Source of the DNA: Oscillospiraceae bacterium
Lineage (GTDB): Bacteria > Bacillota > Clostridia > Oscillospirales > Ruminococcaceae
Reading direction: 5' to 3'
Assembly (NCBI GenBank): GCA_017848055.1
Contig: JAGALZ010000038.1
Span: 1 to 64,000 of the forward strand
Length of the DNA: 64,000 nt
The notes beneath the pieces were generated by a model. That model was given only the letters and a program-made list of their open reading frames with translations. It had not been told where the DNA came from and searched no databases. The position numbers and the translations under genes are program-made. Shown here in pieces: positions 16,702 to 26,871 of this stretch. The stretch's first letter is position 1. Each line of letters starts with the position of its first letter.

Positions 16702-18471
16702 ATGGACATTTTTGACGTCTTTATGCTTCTTGGCGGTCTTGCCTTCTTCCTTTACGGAATGAAGGTCATGGGCGACACGCTCGAGAAAATGGCAGGAAGC
16801 AAGCTCAAATCAATTCTCGCTTCCCTGACCTCTAACACCTTCAAGGGATTTTTGCTGGGACTTCTGGTAACTGCTGTTATTCAGTCGTCATCGGCTACCA
16901 CTGTTATGGTTGTCGGCTTTGTAAACTCAGGCATTATGACTCTCAGACAGTCAATCGGTGTTATCATGGGTGCTAACCTCGGTACATCGGTTACCTCGTG
17001 GCTTTTATCGCTGACAGGTCTTGAGGGCGACAGCTTCTTTATTCAGATTTGCAAGCCTGCGAACTTTACACCGGTTCTTGCTTTCATCGGAATCGTGCTG
17101 ATAATGTTCTCTAAAAAGGAAAAGGCAAAGGACGTTTCTCTTATTCTTATCGGCTTTGCTGTTCTGATGTTCGGTATGGAAACTATGTCGGATGCTGTTA
17201 ATCCGCTTACCGAGTCTGAAAGCTTCAAGAATGTTCTTCTGCTTTTCAAGAATCCGGTTCTCGGTCTTCTTGTGGGTACTGTATTTACAGCTATCGTTCA
17301 GTCATCATCGGCATCCGTTGGTATTCTCCAGGCACTCACCCTTACAGGTACTGTAACCTACGCAACTGCTATTCCTATAGTTATGGGTCAAAACATCGGT
17401 ACATGCGTATCTGCTATGATTTCTTCAATCGGTGCGGGCAAGAACGCTAAGAGAGCCGCTGTTGTCCACCTGAGCTTCAACGTTATAAGTGCTGCCATAC
17501 TCCTTACAGGCTACTGGATTATTGAAATGGCTGTAGGCTTTACATTTACCGGTTGGGCGGCAACTCCGCTGGGCATTGCTATTGTCCACACAGTATTCAA
17601 GATACTCGCACTTGCATTGCTTATGCCTTTCTCAAGACAGCTCGAAAAGCTTGCTTGCTTCATTGTCAAGGACTCCGACGAGGATGTAAAGAAAGACGAG
17701 GAATTCAAGGCACTCGACGACAGATTCCTTAACACTCCTTCCATCGCTGTTGAGCAGTGCAGAATCTTAACAGTAAAGATGTCCGAAATTACAAAGGATG
17801 CAATCGTCAAGGCAGTTTCTCTTACTCATAACTATGACGAGGCATCTGACAAGGAGATTGTCGAAGCCGAGAGCCGTGTCGATGACTACGAGGACAAGCT
17901 CGGCACATATCTTGTAAAGATTTCCGAAAGATCACTTTCTGTCGAGGATAGCCAGAATGTTTCGACGCTGCTCCACTGCATAGGTGACTTTGAGAGAATT
18001 TCAGACCATGCAACAAACATTGTCAAGGCTTCAAAGGAAATGCATGACAAGAACATCATCTTCTCCCAGCAGGCACGAAAAGAGCTTGATGTTATCTCGA
18101 AGGCTGTACTTGATGTTTTAGAGCTTACAATTGATGCGTTTGCAAACGGCGACCTTGATGCCGCTCATAGAGTTGAGCCTCTTGAAGAGGTTATCGACCA
18201 CCTCAATGCAAAGCTCCGCAACCGCCATGTAAAGAGACTGCAGAACGGCGACTGCACAATTCAGCTCGGATTTGTGTTCGCAGACTTCCTCACAAACTTA
18301 GAGAGAGTTTCCGACCACTGCTCCAACATCGCAGGCTGTATTATTGATATGGCTGAGGGTAATCTCAACCTTCACGAATCTCTCCGTGAAACAAAGCTTG
18401 CTAACGACGAATACAAGAACCTTTATGCTCAGTATGCTGAGAAGTACAGAGTCCCGTCGGCTTCAAACTAA
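16702..18471 (+). CDS. Na/Pi symporter with C-terminal PhoU-like domain
   Basis: A 589-residue protein. The first 320 residues hold the two inverted Na/Pi-cotransporter repeats, marked by TAVIQSSSATTV and TAIVQSSSASVG. The remaining part is a soluble helical PhoU-like domain (YEDKLGTYLVKISER, DFERISDHATNIV, NLERVSDHCSNIAG). Such proteins import phosphate with sodium and sense or regulate through PhoU. ATG at 16702 (MDIFDVFML) follows GAAAGGAAA and is preferred over an in-frame start 15 codons upstream. Monocistronic, between its own promoter and a strong terminator. Confidence 0.9.
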   Translation: MDIFDVFMLLGGLAFFLYGMKVMGDTLEKMAGSKLKSILASLTSNTFKGFLLGLLVTAVIQSSSATTVMVVGFVNSGIMTLRQSIGVIMGANLGTSVTSWLLSLTGLEGDSFFIQICKPANFTPVLAFIGIVLIMFSKKEKAKDVSLILIGFAVLMFGMETMSDAVNPLTESESFKNVLLLFKNPVLGLLVGTVFTAIVQSSSASVGILQALTLTGTVTYATAIPIVMGQNIGTCVSAMISSIGAGKNAKRAAVVHLSFNVISAAILLTGYWIIEMAVGFTFTGWAATPLGIAIVHTVFKILALALLMPFSRQLEKLACFIVKDSDEDVKKDEEFKALDDRFLNTPSIAVEQCRILTVKMSEITKDAIVKAVSLTHNYDEASDKEIVEAESRVDDYEDKLGTYLVKISERSLSVEDSQNVSTLLHCIGDFERISDHATNIVKASKEMHDKNIIFSQQARKELDVISKAVLDVLELTIDAFANGDLDAAHRVEPLEEVIDHLNAKLRNRHVKRLQNGDCTIQLGFVFADFLTNLERVSDHCSNIAGCIIDMAEGNLNLHESLRETKLANDEYKNLYAQYAEKYRVPSASN

Positions 18472-18484
18472 ACCATAAAAAACT

Positions 18485-18519
18485 AACCTCAGATTGGAAT
18501 TCAATCTGAGGTTTTTTGT
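18485..18519 (+). terminator. Terminator of the Na/Pi symporter gene
   Basis: Perfect 12-bp hairpin AACCTCAGATTG (18485-18496) / CAATCTGAGGTT (18502-18513) followed by TTTT. On the other strand the stem also ends in AGTTTTTT, so it can stop transcripts leaving the V-ATPase operon. Confidence 0.9.
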
Positions 18520-18535
18520 TTGGATTTATTAAGCT

Positions 18536-19159
18536 TTATTTGCTCTCACGAAGCTTTTTTGCCTTGATAACCTTGAGTCGTGAAAACTCCTCTCGTTCCT
18601 TTTCCTCGAGGGAATTTGTGATAAATCTTACGGTTTCCTCGGCATTAGGAATGATGATATTCTTAAGGGCATTTGCTCGCCTCTGGGTTTTCTTGATTGC
18701 AACTGCGAGGCGGTAGATGCTGTTTTCTACCTGCGCAAGAGTTACGGTGATTTCCTTAACCTTATTAAAGGCGATGTACGCCTTATCGAGCTGTGAGTTC
18801 GTATTCATAAAGCCGTAACGGACAGTGTTATCGGGCTTATTCATTGAAATTGTCGGAAGCTCAACACCCATAACGCTTTTACCGCTGAGTGTGATGCTTT
18901 GCTCGATTGGGATAGTATCAGCAATCGGAGAGATAACACCCATTGTTATATTTGCAAGCTGGAGCGCTGTATATGCTTCGCTATAGGTTTCCTCGATAGA
19001 GCCACGAAGACTTTTCGCCTCGTCGATAAGAAGCATCATTTCTCTTATAAGGATATTTCTCTTTCTGTCCAGAAGCTCATAGCCGAGCTTTGCAAGAGAG
19101 AGGGTTTTCTTTGTGGCGATAAGGTTTCCCTTGGTTGCAAACGGTCTTTGTGCAGGCAT
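18536..19159 (-). CDS. atpD: V-type ATPase subunit D
   Basis: A 207-residue long-helix protein that forms the central rotor shaft of V/A-type ATPases, linking the A3B3 head to the membrane rotor. It has the typical helical N-terminus TKKTLSLAKLGYELLDRKRNIL and a C-terminal helix ending IKKTQRRANALKNIIIP. AAGGAGGTGAG precedes the ATG. It is the last gene of the nine-gene V-ATPase operon, 32 bp after subunit B. Confidence 0.93.
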   Translation of the reverse strand: MPAQRPFATKGNLIATKKTLSLAKLGYELLDRKRNILIREMMLLIDEAKSLRGSIEETYSEAYTALQLANITMGVISPIADTIPIEQSITLSGKSVMGVELPTISMNKPDNTVRYGFMNTNSQLDKAYIAFNKVKEITVTLAQVENSIYRLAVAIKKTQRRANALKNIIIPNAEETVRFITNSLEEKEREEFSRLKVIKAKKLRESK

Positions 19160-19191
19160 TATCTCACCTCCTTAATGCATAAATTTTATTT

Positions 19192-20592
19192 CTACAGGTC
19201 AAATCTGAGTGCTGCCTTCTTGTCGTCGTAATAAAGCTCTATATCCCCCTTGGACACTCTGTCAAGCTCAGATTTCGGGAGCGTTGAGAGAAGGAGCCAG
19301 CCGAGGTCGAGCGTTTCGTCGATGGTTCTGTCCTCGGAGAAGGACTGAGTGAGGAAGTTTTCCTCGAAGAGCTTGCCGAATCGGATATAGGTTTTATCCT
19401 GCGCTGAAAGCTCCTCTTCTCCGATTACAGATGCGAGCGCTCTTGCGTCCTGCACCTTTGCGTACGAAGCAAACAGCTGATTTGAAACTGCTGAGTGGTC
19501 TTTTCTTGTAAAGCCCTCGCCTATTCCGTCCTTCATAAGTCTTGAAAGTGACGGAAGCACCGAAACCGGCGGATACACGCCCATCTGGTCGAGTCCTCTG
19601 TCGAGAACTATCTGTCCCTCGGTAATATAGCCTGTAAGGTCAGGGACAGGGTGGGTTATATCGTCGTTCGGCATTGTGAGGATAGGAATCTGTGTAACAG
19701 AGCCTTGTGAACCCTCGATGATTCCTGCTCTTTCATAGAGCGAAGCAAGGTCGGAATAGAGGTATCCGGGGTAGCCCTTTCTTCCGGGGATTTCGCCCTT
19801 TGAGGAAGAAAACTCACGCAGTGCCTCTGCATACGAGGTCATATCCGTAAGGATTACGAGGATATGCATATTATGCTCAAAGGCAAGATACTCGGCGGCT
19901 GTGAGGGCACATCGAGGAGTTAAGATTCTTTCGATAATAGGGTCGTTTGAGAGATTTAAAAACATTACGACCTTCTGCAATACACCCGTTTCCTCGAAGC
20001 TGCGGCGGAAAAACTCCGCAACGTCGTTCTGCACGCCCATTGCGCCGAACACGACCGCAAACTCCTGACCGTTATCCTTTGCGATTTTTGCCTGCCTTAC
20101 AATCTGCACGGCGAGCTTATTATGCGAAAGTCCCGAGCCTGAGAAAATCGGCAGCTTCTGACCTCTTATGAGCGTAACGAGTGCATCGATTGATGAGATA
20201 CCCGTATTGATATAGTTTCTCGGATATGTTCTGTGGACGGGGTTTAAAGGCTTTCCGTTTATATCTGCATACTTCTGCGGAAAGATATCTCCCAGCCCGT
20301 CAATCGGCTTTCCTGAGCCTGAGAATACTCTGCCGAGCATTTCGGTAGAGAGTGCAAGCTCCATAGGTCTGCCCCTAAACTGAGTCTGAGTATTCTTAAG
20401 CGAGAGTCCTTTTGTTCCCTCGAAAACCTGAAGTACTGCCTTATCGCCCGCAAGCTCTACGACTCTTGCGAGTCTTTCAGAGCCGTCGTCGAGTCTGATT
20501 TTGGCAATTTCATCGAAGCTTACGCCCGATACCTTATCCAGCACAACGAGCGGGCCGTTGATTTCGCTCAGGCCTATATATTTCATTGACAT
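19192..20592 (-). CDS. atpB: V-type ATPase subunit B
   Basis: A 466-residue non-catalytic nucleotide-binding subunit of the A3B3 head. It has the family [17 protein letters not shown] region where the A subunit has a P-loop, and the conserved [14 protein letters not shown] and [15 protein letters not shown] segments. It pairs with subunit A to form the catalytic interfaces. The start is ATG at 20592 or two codons later. Located between subunits A and D. Confidence 0.96.
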   Translation of the reverse strand: MSMKYIGLSEINGPLVVLDKVSGVSFDEIAKIRLDDGSERLARVVELAGDKAVLQVFEGTKGLSLKNTQTQFRGRPMELALSTEMLGRVFSGSGKPIDGLGDIFPQKYADINGKPLNPVHRTYPRNYINTGISSIDALVTLIRGQKLPIFSGSGLSHNKLAVQIVRQAKIAKDNGQEFAVVFGAMGVQNDVAEFFRRSFEETGVLQKVVMFLNLSNDPIIERILTPRCALTAAEYLAFEHNMHILVILTDMTSYAEALREFSSSKGEIPGRKGYPGYLYSDLASLYERAGIIEGSQGSVTQIPILTMPNDDITHPVPDLTGYITEGQIVLDRGLDQMGVYPPVSVLPSLSRLMKDGIGEGFTRKDHSAVSNQLFASYAKVQDARALASVIGEEELSAQDKTYIRFGKLFEENFLTQSFSEDRTIDETLDLGWLLLSTLPKSELDRVSKGDIELYYDDKKAALRFDL

Positions 20593-20616
20593 AACGAAAA
20601 CTCCATTCTCAAAGCA

Positions 20617-22371
20617 TTATACCGCCGATACCAGCGCCGCAAAGTCAGATGTCATCTGCGCTTCGTACTCGTCAAACATCTGCGGCTTGTTATTCGGGAT
20701 ATCATACTTTACCTTGATAAGCTTTTCAAACCAGCCTGTACCGATAATACTGCTCATCGGCACCTTTCTTGCTATTGCTTCCTTAGCTTTACTATGAAGA
20801 AGCAGGATTGCCTTCATCATAAGATACTGCTTTTTCAGCGGCACATAAGTGTCGTCGGCATGGTAGGCGTTTTGCTGCAAGAATCCTACTCTTACGACTC
20901 TTGCTGTTTCGATGAGTATTTTCTGGTCATCCGGCAATACATCCGCACCCATAAGCTTTACAATCTCCATAAGGTTTGCTTCCTCGTGGAGAAGTGACGA
21001 AATCTGCTGCCTCAGCTGCATAAAGTCGGGAGCGACATTGCGGTTATAGTAATCGCTTAAATCATCGGAATACTCCGAATAGCTCATTGTCCAGTTGATT
21101 GCAGGATAGTGTCTTGCATAGGCAAGCGACTTATCCAGTGCCCAGAAGGTTCTGACGAAACGCTTTGTATTCTGAGTTACCGGTTCTGAGAAGTCGGAGC
21201 CCTGCGGTGATACTGCACCGATAATTGTAACCGAGCCTTCCTTACCCGAGAGGGTATTCACATAGCCTGCTCTTTCATAGAACTCGGAGAGTCTTGACGG
21301 CAGGTATGCAGGGAAGCCTTCCTCGGCAGGCATTTCCTCAAGTCGTCCAGAGATTTCACGCAGAGCCTCTGCCCAACGTGAAGTAGAGTCTGCCATAATT
21401 GCGATATGATAGCCCATATCTCTGTAATACTCGGCTAAGGTAATTCCCGTATAGATTGACGCTTCTCTTGCCGCAACAGGCATATTAGAGGTATTTGCGA
21501 TAAGCACTGTTCTGTCGGTAAGAGGGCGGTTTGTCTTAGGGTCGATAAGCTCGGAGAACTCCTTTAAAACCTGTGTCATTTCGTTTCCACGTTCTCCGCA
21601 GCCGATATACACGATTATATCTGCGTCGCACCACTTTGCAAGCTGGTGCTGAGTCATTGTTTTACCTGTACCGAAGCCGCCGGGGATTGCAGCGGCACCG
21701 CCCTTGGCTACGGGGACGATAGTATCGATAATACGCTGTCCCGTGATAAGCGGTCTGTCGGGCGGGAGTCTTTTTGCAATCGGTCTTGCGGTTCTTATAG
21801 GCCATGTCTGACAGAGTGTAAGCTCTGTTTCCTCGCCGTCGCAGTCAAGCTTTACAACTACATCGTTCACCTTATATTTTCCGTTTCCTGCGACATAGGT
21901 AACTATGCCCTGCTTCACAAACGGAGAGAGCATACATCTGTGCTCTATGAGTGCAGTTTCGGGGCAGGTAGCATAGACCTCGCCTGCGTGAAGCACGTCG
22001 CCGACCTTTACAGTCAGAGTTACGTCGTACTCCTTCTGGGTATCAATTGCGGTAACCTCAGTTCCGTCCTCGATGAAGGCACCCGTCTTTTCTCCGAGAA
22101 CCTTGAGCGGTCTTTCGATACCGTCAAACATATTTGAAATAATTCCGGGGCCTAAGGTTGCACTCATAGGTGCGCCCGTTGTTTCGACAGGCTCGCCGAC
22201 GTTGAGTCCGCTTGTTCCCTCATAGACCTGGATTGTTGTATATTCGCTTGTTACGCCTATGACCTCACCGATAAGACGGCGGTTGCCGACATAGACCATT
22301 TCAAGCATCTGAAAATCCTTTGTATCACGAACCTTAACGACAGGCCCGTTGATTGAATATATCTTATTCAC
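20617..22371 (-). CDS. atpA: V-type ATPase catalytic subunit A
   Basis: A 584-residue catalytic ATPase subunit. The P-loop GGFGTGKTM is preceded by VAKGGAAAIP; the bulge domain typical of V/A-type A subunits (TCPETALIEHRCMLSP) is present; IADSTSRWAEALREISGRLEEMPAEEG follows, here noted only by its core ADSTSRWAEALRE. It hydrolyses or makes ATP coupled to ion flow through subunits I and K. The start is GTG at 22371, seven bases after GGAG. Confidence 0.97.
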   Translation of the reverse strand: MNKIYSINGPVVKVRDTKDFQMLEMVYVGNRRLIGEVIGVTSEYTTIQVYEGTSGLNVGEPVETTGAPMSATLGPGIISNMFDGIERPLKVLGEKTGAFIEDGTEVTAIDTQKEYDVTLTVKVGDVLHAGEVYATCPETALIEHRCMLSPFVKQGIVTYVAGNGKYKVNDVVVKLDCDGEETELTLCQTWPIRTARPIAKRLPPDRPLITGQRIIDTIVPVAKGGAAAIPGGFGTGKTMTQHQLAKWCDADIIVYIGCGERGNEMTQVLKEFSELIDPKTNRPLTDRTVLIANTSNMPVAAREASIYTGITLAEYYRDMGYHIAIMADSTSRWAEALREISGRLEEMPAEEGFPAYLPSRLSEFYERAGYVNTLSGKEGSVTIIGAVSPQGSDFSEPVTQNTKRFVRTFWALDKSLAYARHYPAINWTMSYSEYSDDLSDYYNRNVAPDFMQLRQQISSLLHEEANLMEIVKLMGADVLPDDQKILIETARVVRVGFLQQNAYHADDTYVPLKKQYLMMKAILLLHSKAKEAIARKVPMSSIIGTGWFEKLIKVKYDIPNNKPQMFDEYEAQMTSDFAALVSAV

Positions 22372-22395
22372 GTTATTACTCCGTTCCGCCTTTTG

Positions 22396-23001
22396 TTAAT
22401 CCCCGAGTCTGAGCTTATCCTCATGGGTGAAGCGTTCTCTTGCGAGCGAGAGCTCGTTTTCATACGAATAGTCAAAAATACGGTTTTCGCTGTCAAAGCG
22501 GATTTTTACTCCGCCGAGCTTTATTGACCTATCCTCATCCGCACTATAGCCGCACGGCAGCTGTGAAAGGATATTCTCTGCAAGCTTCATATCCTTTTTT
22601 GAGAGGAGAATCTGTCCGATTGCACCGTTCATCTGCTCACTTGCTTTCTTGCAAAGCTCTGTCAGACGGCGGCAATACTGCTCTGTTGCGGTAAAGTCTT
22701 CAAGCTTTTTCTTAACGTTCTCAAAGACCTTATCTATAAGGTCAGCTCTTAGCATGAGTATCTCCTTGTTGGCTGAAATACTTTCTGCTGCGGCAAGCTT
22801 TACATACTCATTTTCAATTCTGAGCTTTTCCTCTTCTATTCTGTTTTCTGCAAGCGCAAGATACTTGTCACTTGCACCCAATATTTTATCGTCTCTTTCC
22901 TTTTCGGCCTCACGAATCATTTTATTAACCTGCTCTGAGGCCTCTCTGAATACTGTTTTACTGAACAGCTCCAGCTTTTCGGAAACTGATACTTCTGCCA
23001 A
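22396..23001 (-). CDS. atpE: V-type ATPase subunit E
   Basis: A 201-residue protein with a charged N-terminal coiled coil (about 10-100, rich in Lys/Glu) and a small globular C-terminal domain, the layout of peripheral-stalk subunit E. It forms the stator with the small G/H-type subunit. Start codon is TTG at 23001 with AAGGAGTGAG just upstream. Sequence of this subunit is poorly conserved, so the call rests on layout and operon position. Confidence 0.85.
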   Translation of the reverse strand: MAEVSVSEKLELFSKTVFREASEQVNKMIREAEKERDDKILGASDKYLALAENRIEEEKLRIENEYVKLAAAESISANKEILMLRADLIDKVFENVKKKLEDFTATEQYCRRLTELCKKASEQMNGAIGQILLSKKDMKLAENILSQLPCGYSADEDRSIKLGGVKIRFDSENRIFDYSYENELSLARERFTHEDKLRLGD

Positions 23002-23014
23002 TCTATCTCACTCC

Positions 23015-23323
23015 TTACAGCTTGATTCCGACTGCCTGAGCAACATATCCCGAAATTGTATCGGAAATGTTTGACGTTGCGTGTCTGTCGGGAATTTCAA
23101 CTATCAACGGGCTCTGACTTGTGAGCTTTCGCTCATAAATCTTATCGTGACACAAATCTATGAGCTTTTTCGTGATAAGGACGATTGCGATGTCCTTGTT
23201 CTGAGAGGCATCATCGAGAGCCGTCTGCACTTCCTGCGCTGTATGCACGACAACACCCTCGATTCCTGCAAGACGCATTCCCATCTGAGTGTCGGTATTA
23301 TCACTTATAAGAAAGAATTTCAA
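23015..23323 (-). CDS. atpF: V-type ATPase subunit F
   Basis: A 102-residue Rossmann-like small subunit that binds shaft subunit D. Family features: KFFLISDNTDTQMGMRLAGIEG, here the core DNTDTQMGMRLAG, then IAIVLITKKLID and PLIVEIPD. Start is TTG at 23323 with GTGGAG upstream. It sits between K and E, whereas in many Firmicutes operons F follows C. Confidence 0.92.
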   Translation of the reverse strand: MKFFLISDNTDTQMGMRLAGIEGVVVHTAQEVQTALDDASQNKDIAIVLITKKLIDLCHDKIYERKLTSQSPLIVEIPDRHATSNISDTISGYVAQAVGIKL

Positions 23324-23364
23324 GGCTCCACGCCCCCCTTTTCACTTAAATTTCTAGCTTCTTT

Positions 23365-23799
23365 TTAGCCCAGGCCGTTGATGATAAGGATTGAGATAAG
23401 AAGTCCGTACAGTGCGATACCTTCACCGAGTACTACGAAGATAAGTGCCTTTACGAAGGACTTAGGGTCTTCGGAAACCGCACCGATAGCAGCTGACGAG
23501 CCTGAACCTACTGCGATACCTGCACCTACGCAGGAAAGACCTGTTGCAAGACCTGCACCGAGGTAGCCGATACCTGCACCGGTTGAGATAACTGCATCTA
23601 CTGCTGCCTGAGCTTCAGCGGCACTTACAACCTGACCGAAAGGAAGGATGATTGCCAGAGCCATTACTCCGAAGAAGCTGCAAAGGTTGAAGATGAAAGC
23701 ACCCTTAGGGCTTTTGCCTGTCTTTACTTTTTTAACTGCGGGCACAAGCGGTGCACACAGAAGCAAAACTGCGATAAGCGGTAAAATAAAGAGTTCCAT
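23365..23799 (-). CDS. atpK: V-type ATPase proteolipid subunit K
   Basis: A 144-residue hydrophobic protein with four membrane segments: two unusual N-terminal ones (about 1-22 and 34-55) and one proteolipid hairpin (about 73-105 and 116-142). The hairpin has GAGIAVGSGSSAAIGAVSEDP in the first helix region and the ion-carrying Glu126 in VVLGEGIALYG. Only one Glu is present, so each polypeptide carries one ion site, unlike the duplicated 16-kDa K of enterococci. Whether H+ or Na+ is used is not clear from the residues around Glu126. Confidence 0.9.
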   Translation of the reverse strand: MELFILPLIAVLLLCAPLVPAVKKVKTGKSPKGAFIFNLCSFFGVMALAIILPFGQVVSAAEAQAAVDAVISTGAGIGYLGAGLATGLSCVGAGIAVGSGSSAAIGAVSEDPKSFVKALIFVVLGEGIALYGLLISILIINGLG

Positions 23800-23819
23800 A
23801 ATAAAATACCTCCGAAAAA

Positions 23820-25778
23820 TTATTCAATGTCAGTTGTGAGCTTTTCGCCTACCGGTGCAAACGGGATACCGTCGCCCTCGTAGAAACGTGAGAACACCTC
23901 GTAAAACTCAAGTCTTATAATCTGGATTGCGACAATCATACCCTCCATTGCCATTACAAAGAGGTTTCCGACAACTACGATTATCGGCTGAGCCGCACCT
24001 GCGAACATTTCCATAATAGTCATTACAACCAGCATCATACCTGCGTGGCAGAGTACGAATCCTCCGACTCTTAAGAAGGAAAGTGTATTTGAAACATAGC
24101 TGAGCATAAACTCGAACATTTCAAAGAAGTTCTCGACGATGAAGTTTCCGATACCGCCCTCTCCCTCGTGCTCTGAAAGCTGCCAGCGCTTATACTTCAC
24201 AGCGATTGAGAACGGCACTCTGCAGAATATACAGATTATCGGGATGACGATAAGCAGGATTACATAGCCTGCTGTTGTGATTGACTTACCTGTGAGCATT
24301 CCGAGCACTGCGGCGATAACAGATGAGTAGAAGACAAAGCCTGCTATACCGTTACAGCCGAAAACGGCTTTTTCGTAGTCGTGCTGTTTAAAGCCCGTGA
24401 TGATATTTAAAATCATCGAGATGGCGATTATCGCGACGCCTATTGCAACTGCTGAAATGAGGATAAATGTTGTTTTATCAAAAATCTCAATCGGCTTATG
24501 CCCCATACCTATCGCTTTATACACGGGGTCGAGTACGTGTTCGAAGCCGAAGAACGAGCCGAACACGAAGCCGAATATCATACTTGAAAAGCCGCAGCGT
24601 GTTAAAAGTGCGCCGAACTTGTTTTTGAGCTTATATGTCATAAACAGTCCTGCCAGCCACACCACAAAGCCCTGTCCCAAATCGCCGAACATAATTCCGA
24701 ACAGAAGTGTATAGGTTATGGCGACAAACAGCGTCGGGTTTATGCCGTTATACACAGGAACGCCGTACATTTCGACAAGCGATATATACGGTCTTGAGAA
24801 CCAGCCGTTTTTAAGCTTTGTCGGGATTGTAAGGTCGGGCTCTGAATCAGGCGGAAGGTAGGTTACGCTGACTGAACGGATATCCGAAAACAGCTTTTTG
24901 AAGTTCTCGCTTCTTGATTTCGGGATAAAGCCCTTCATATAGAATTTATTATTAAGCGACGCTACGTTCTTTCTCAGGTCAAAGGTATTATGTCTGAACC
25001 TCAGAAGCGCATATATTTTTCTTATCTCGTCGCCTCTGGTTTCAGATATTCTTGAAAGCTCGTAATTTATCTCCTCAACACGCAAGGAGAGCTTATTGAT
25101 TCTGTCCTGGAGCTCTTCATACTCCTTTTCGGGAGTACCGTGGACGAACTCAGGTATTCTTACTCTTTCAAAATAGAGTGATGAGAAGATTTCGTCGACT
25201 ATGACCTTATCCTTCTTGGTACAGAAATACATTCCCCAATAGAACTGCTTATCCTTATCGAACGGAACAAAGAAGAAGGTTTCGTCATAGTACTCAAGCT
25301 TATCATAGCTGTCGACTGGGAGCTTGCCGAGTCGGATATGTGCGTGCTCGCAGTTGAACACCTGCTCGAAGTTTGCATTCATACCCATCATATGGTGCAG
25401 CTGTTTTGCGGTTGCACCCTTCTCGGAAATCTCCTTGTAGCACTCCTGCCTTTCGTCGATATGAGTTTTAATTTCACTTTTAAGCTTCTCGAGATATCTC
25501 TCAAAGTCCTCAAGAACCTCAAATCCCGGCTCTGAGTAATTTATCGTTTTATCGGTCTGTATGCCGAGTCTTCGGCATATCTCACCCATCTCCTTAAGAA
25601 TCGGAGTATACGGGTTTTTCTCGCTGAGCATTTCGAGTCCCTTTTTCTGTGATTGTCCACTCTTCACAGAAGCGGGCTCGATATGAAAGCAACCGCTTTC
25701 ACAGCATCGAAGCAAGGTTTTATCAAGCTCGGACATACTGCCTACTACATTTACAAGCAGCATTTTTTCAATTCCCAT
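23820..25778 (-). CDS. atpI: V-type ATPase subunit I (membrane stator)
   Basis: A 652-residue protein with a soluble N-terminal half (coiled segments about 60-125 and 215-260) and a membrane C-terminal half of about seven to eight segments starting near residue 355. The conserved GIMFGDLGQG and SNTLSFLRVGGFVLCHAGM motifs are present; the Arg in SFLRVGG is the likely ion-channel Arg facing the K ring. It carries ions between the membrane faces and anchors the stator. Confidence 0.95.
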   Translation of the reverse strand: MGIEKMLLVNVVGSMSELDKTLLRCCESGCFHIEPASVKSGQSQKKGLEMLSEKNPYTPILKEMGEICRRLGIQTDKTINYSEPGFEVLEDFERYLEKLKSEIKTHIDERQECYKEISEKGATAKQLHHMMGMNANFEQVFNCEHAHIRLGKLPVDSYDKLEYYDETFFFVPFDKDKQFYWGMYFCTKKDKVIVDEIFSSLYFERVRIPEFVHGTPEKEYEELQDRINKLSLRVEEINYELSRISETRGDEIRKIYALLRFRHNTFDLRKNVASLNNKFYMKGFIPKSRSENFKKLFSDIRSVSVTYLPPDSEPDLTIPTKLKNGWFSRPYISLVEMYGVPVYNGINPTLFVAITYTLLFGIMFGDLGQGFVVWLAGLFMTYKLKNKFGALLTRCGFSSMIFGFVFGSFFGFEHVLDPVYKAIGMGHKPIEIFDKTTFILISAVAIGVAIIAISMILNIITGFKQHDYEKAVFGCNGIAGFVFYSSVIAAVLGMLTGKSITTAGYVILLIVIPIICIFCRVPFSIAVKYKRWQLSEHEGEGGIGNFIVENFFEMFEFMLSYVSNTLSFLRVGGFVLCHAGMMLVVMTIMEMFAGAAQPIIVVVGNLFVMAMEGMIVAIQIIRLEFYEVFSRFYEGDGIPFAPVGEKLTTDIE

Positions 25779-25805
25779 GTCCCAAAGCTCCTTTCGGTTT
25801 TACTG

Positions 25806-26834
25806 TCAGTATGCTATAAGCTCCTCGATTTTTTCATCTGAAAGCTCATATCTTATTCCTTCAATTATGTGGGTTATGTTATCAGCTTCGATATCACAAA
25901 GCTGGAGTATTGCGTAGTACACGGCGGGCATAGACTGCGTTCTCAGAAGCTTCTTTGCCGCTTTGAGATTAAGTCTTGCCATAGCGGTTTCAATGAAATC
26001 CCCACTTTCAAACAATGCTGAAATGCCGGGTGAAGCCTGCCTTACATACTCTATCATTTCTTCGGCGCTGCGGCATTCATAGAGCTTTTCCATTTTCTCC
26101 TTACCCATTTTCGAAAACGGGAGTCTGCTCTGCTTCATAAGCTCCGATGGCGCTCCGAAATACGCTTTCATACGGTATGCGTTGACGACGTTTCTCACAT
26201 CAAGCTCGCTTCTTACAGCCTTTGAAATAAGTGCGGCATCCGCTTTCGGAAGGTCATTTTTTATACTTTGCAGAAGGTTTCTGAAGTAATGAGTTCTGAG
26301 TATTATCTCACAGCTGAGATAATCCGCCTTATCCGAAAGCCCGACAATCTGTCCCATCGGCTTTTCGTAGCGTGTTCCCTCGAGTGCTTTTGATAGCTCA
26401 TGAAGGCTTTGACACTTGGAAAGCTCCTGGAAATCAAGCTTTGTCTGTCTGATAAGATACGCAGGAAAGCTCACGATAAACTGTTCTCTGGTACCTGACA
26501 AAATCGACGCAATAAGCGACAGCAGCTGCTGAGTTTCGTATTTAAGACAGACGCAGTTATAAAACTCGTCGTGCTTGAGATGCTGGAAATCTCTCAGCTT
26601 TACATAAAGCTCGAAATTACTTTTTCTTATAAGCTCCTCGAGGTACCCTCGATGAATGGTATTTGCGTCAATTCCTGCAAGCAGGTGAGAAAAACGTTCA
26701 TGTGTACGAAGGTATTCCGCAACCTCGGAAACGCTCTTTTTCCCTGCTAAAATCTTATAATCCTGCGCTGTAAGCATTCTGCCGTGCAGGGCACGGATTT
26801 TTGTTATTGTAGCGTTCACACTCGCTTTTGTCAC
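25806..26834 (-). CDS. atpC: V-type ATPase subunit C
   Basis: A 342-residue helical protein of the V/A-type C (d) family, which caps the K ring and couples it to the D-F shaft. Start GTG at 26834 follows AAAAGGCGGTGAG. The N-terminal KIRALHGRMLTAQDY and C-terminal NITHIIEGIRY match family ends. It precedes subunit I here, while in the common clostridial order (I-K-E-C-F-A-B-D) it lies in the middle. Confidence 0.88.
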   Translation of the reverse strand: MTKASVNATITKIRALHGRMLTAQDYKILAGKKSVSEVAEYLRTHERFSHLLAGIDANTIHRGYLEELIRKSNFELYVKLRDFQHLKHDEFYNCVCLKYETQQLLSLIASILSGTREQFIVSFPAYLIRQTKLDFQELSKCQSLHELSKALEGTRYEKPMGQIVGLSDKADYLSCEIILRTHYFRNLLQSIKNDLPKADAALISKAVRSELDVRNVVNAYRMKAYFGAPSELMKQSRLPFSKMGKEKMEKLYECRSAEEMIEYVRQASPGISALFESGDFIETAMARLNLKAAKKLLRTQSMPAVYYAILQLCDIEADNITHIIEGIRYELSDEKIEELIAY

Positions 26835-26871
26835 TTACTCACCGCCTTTTCGCAATGGTATCTTCAGAGTA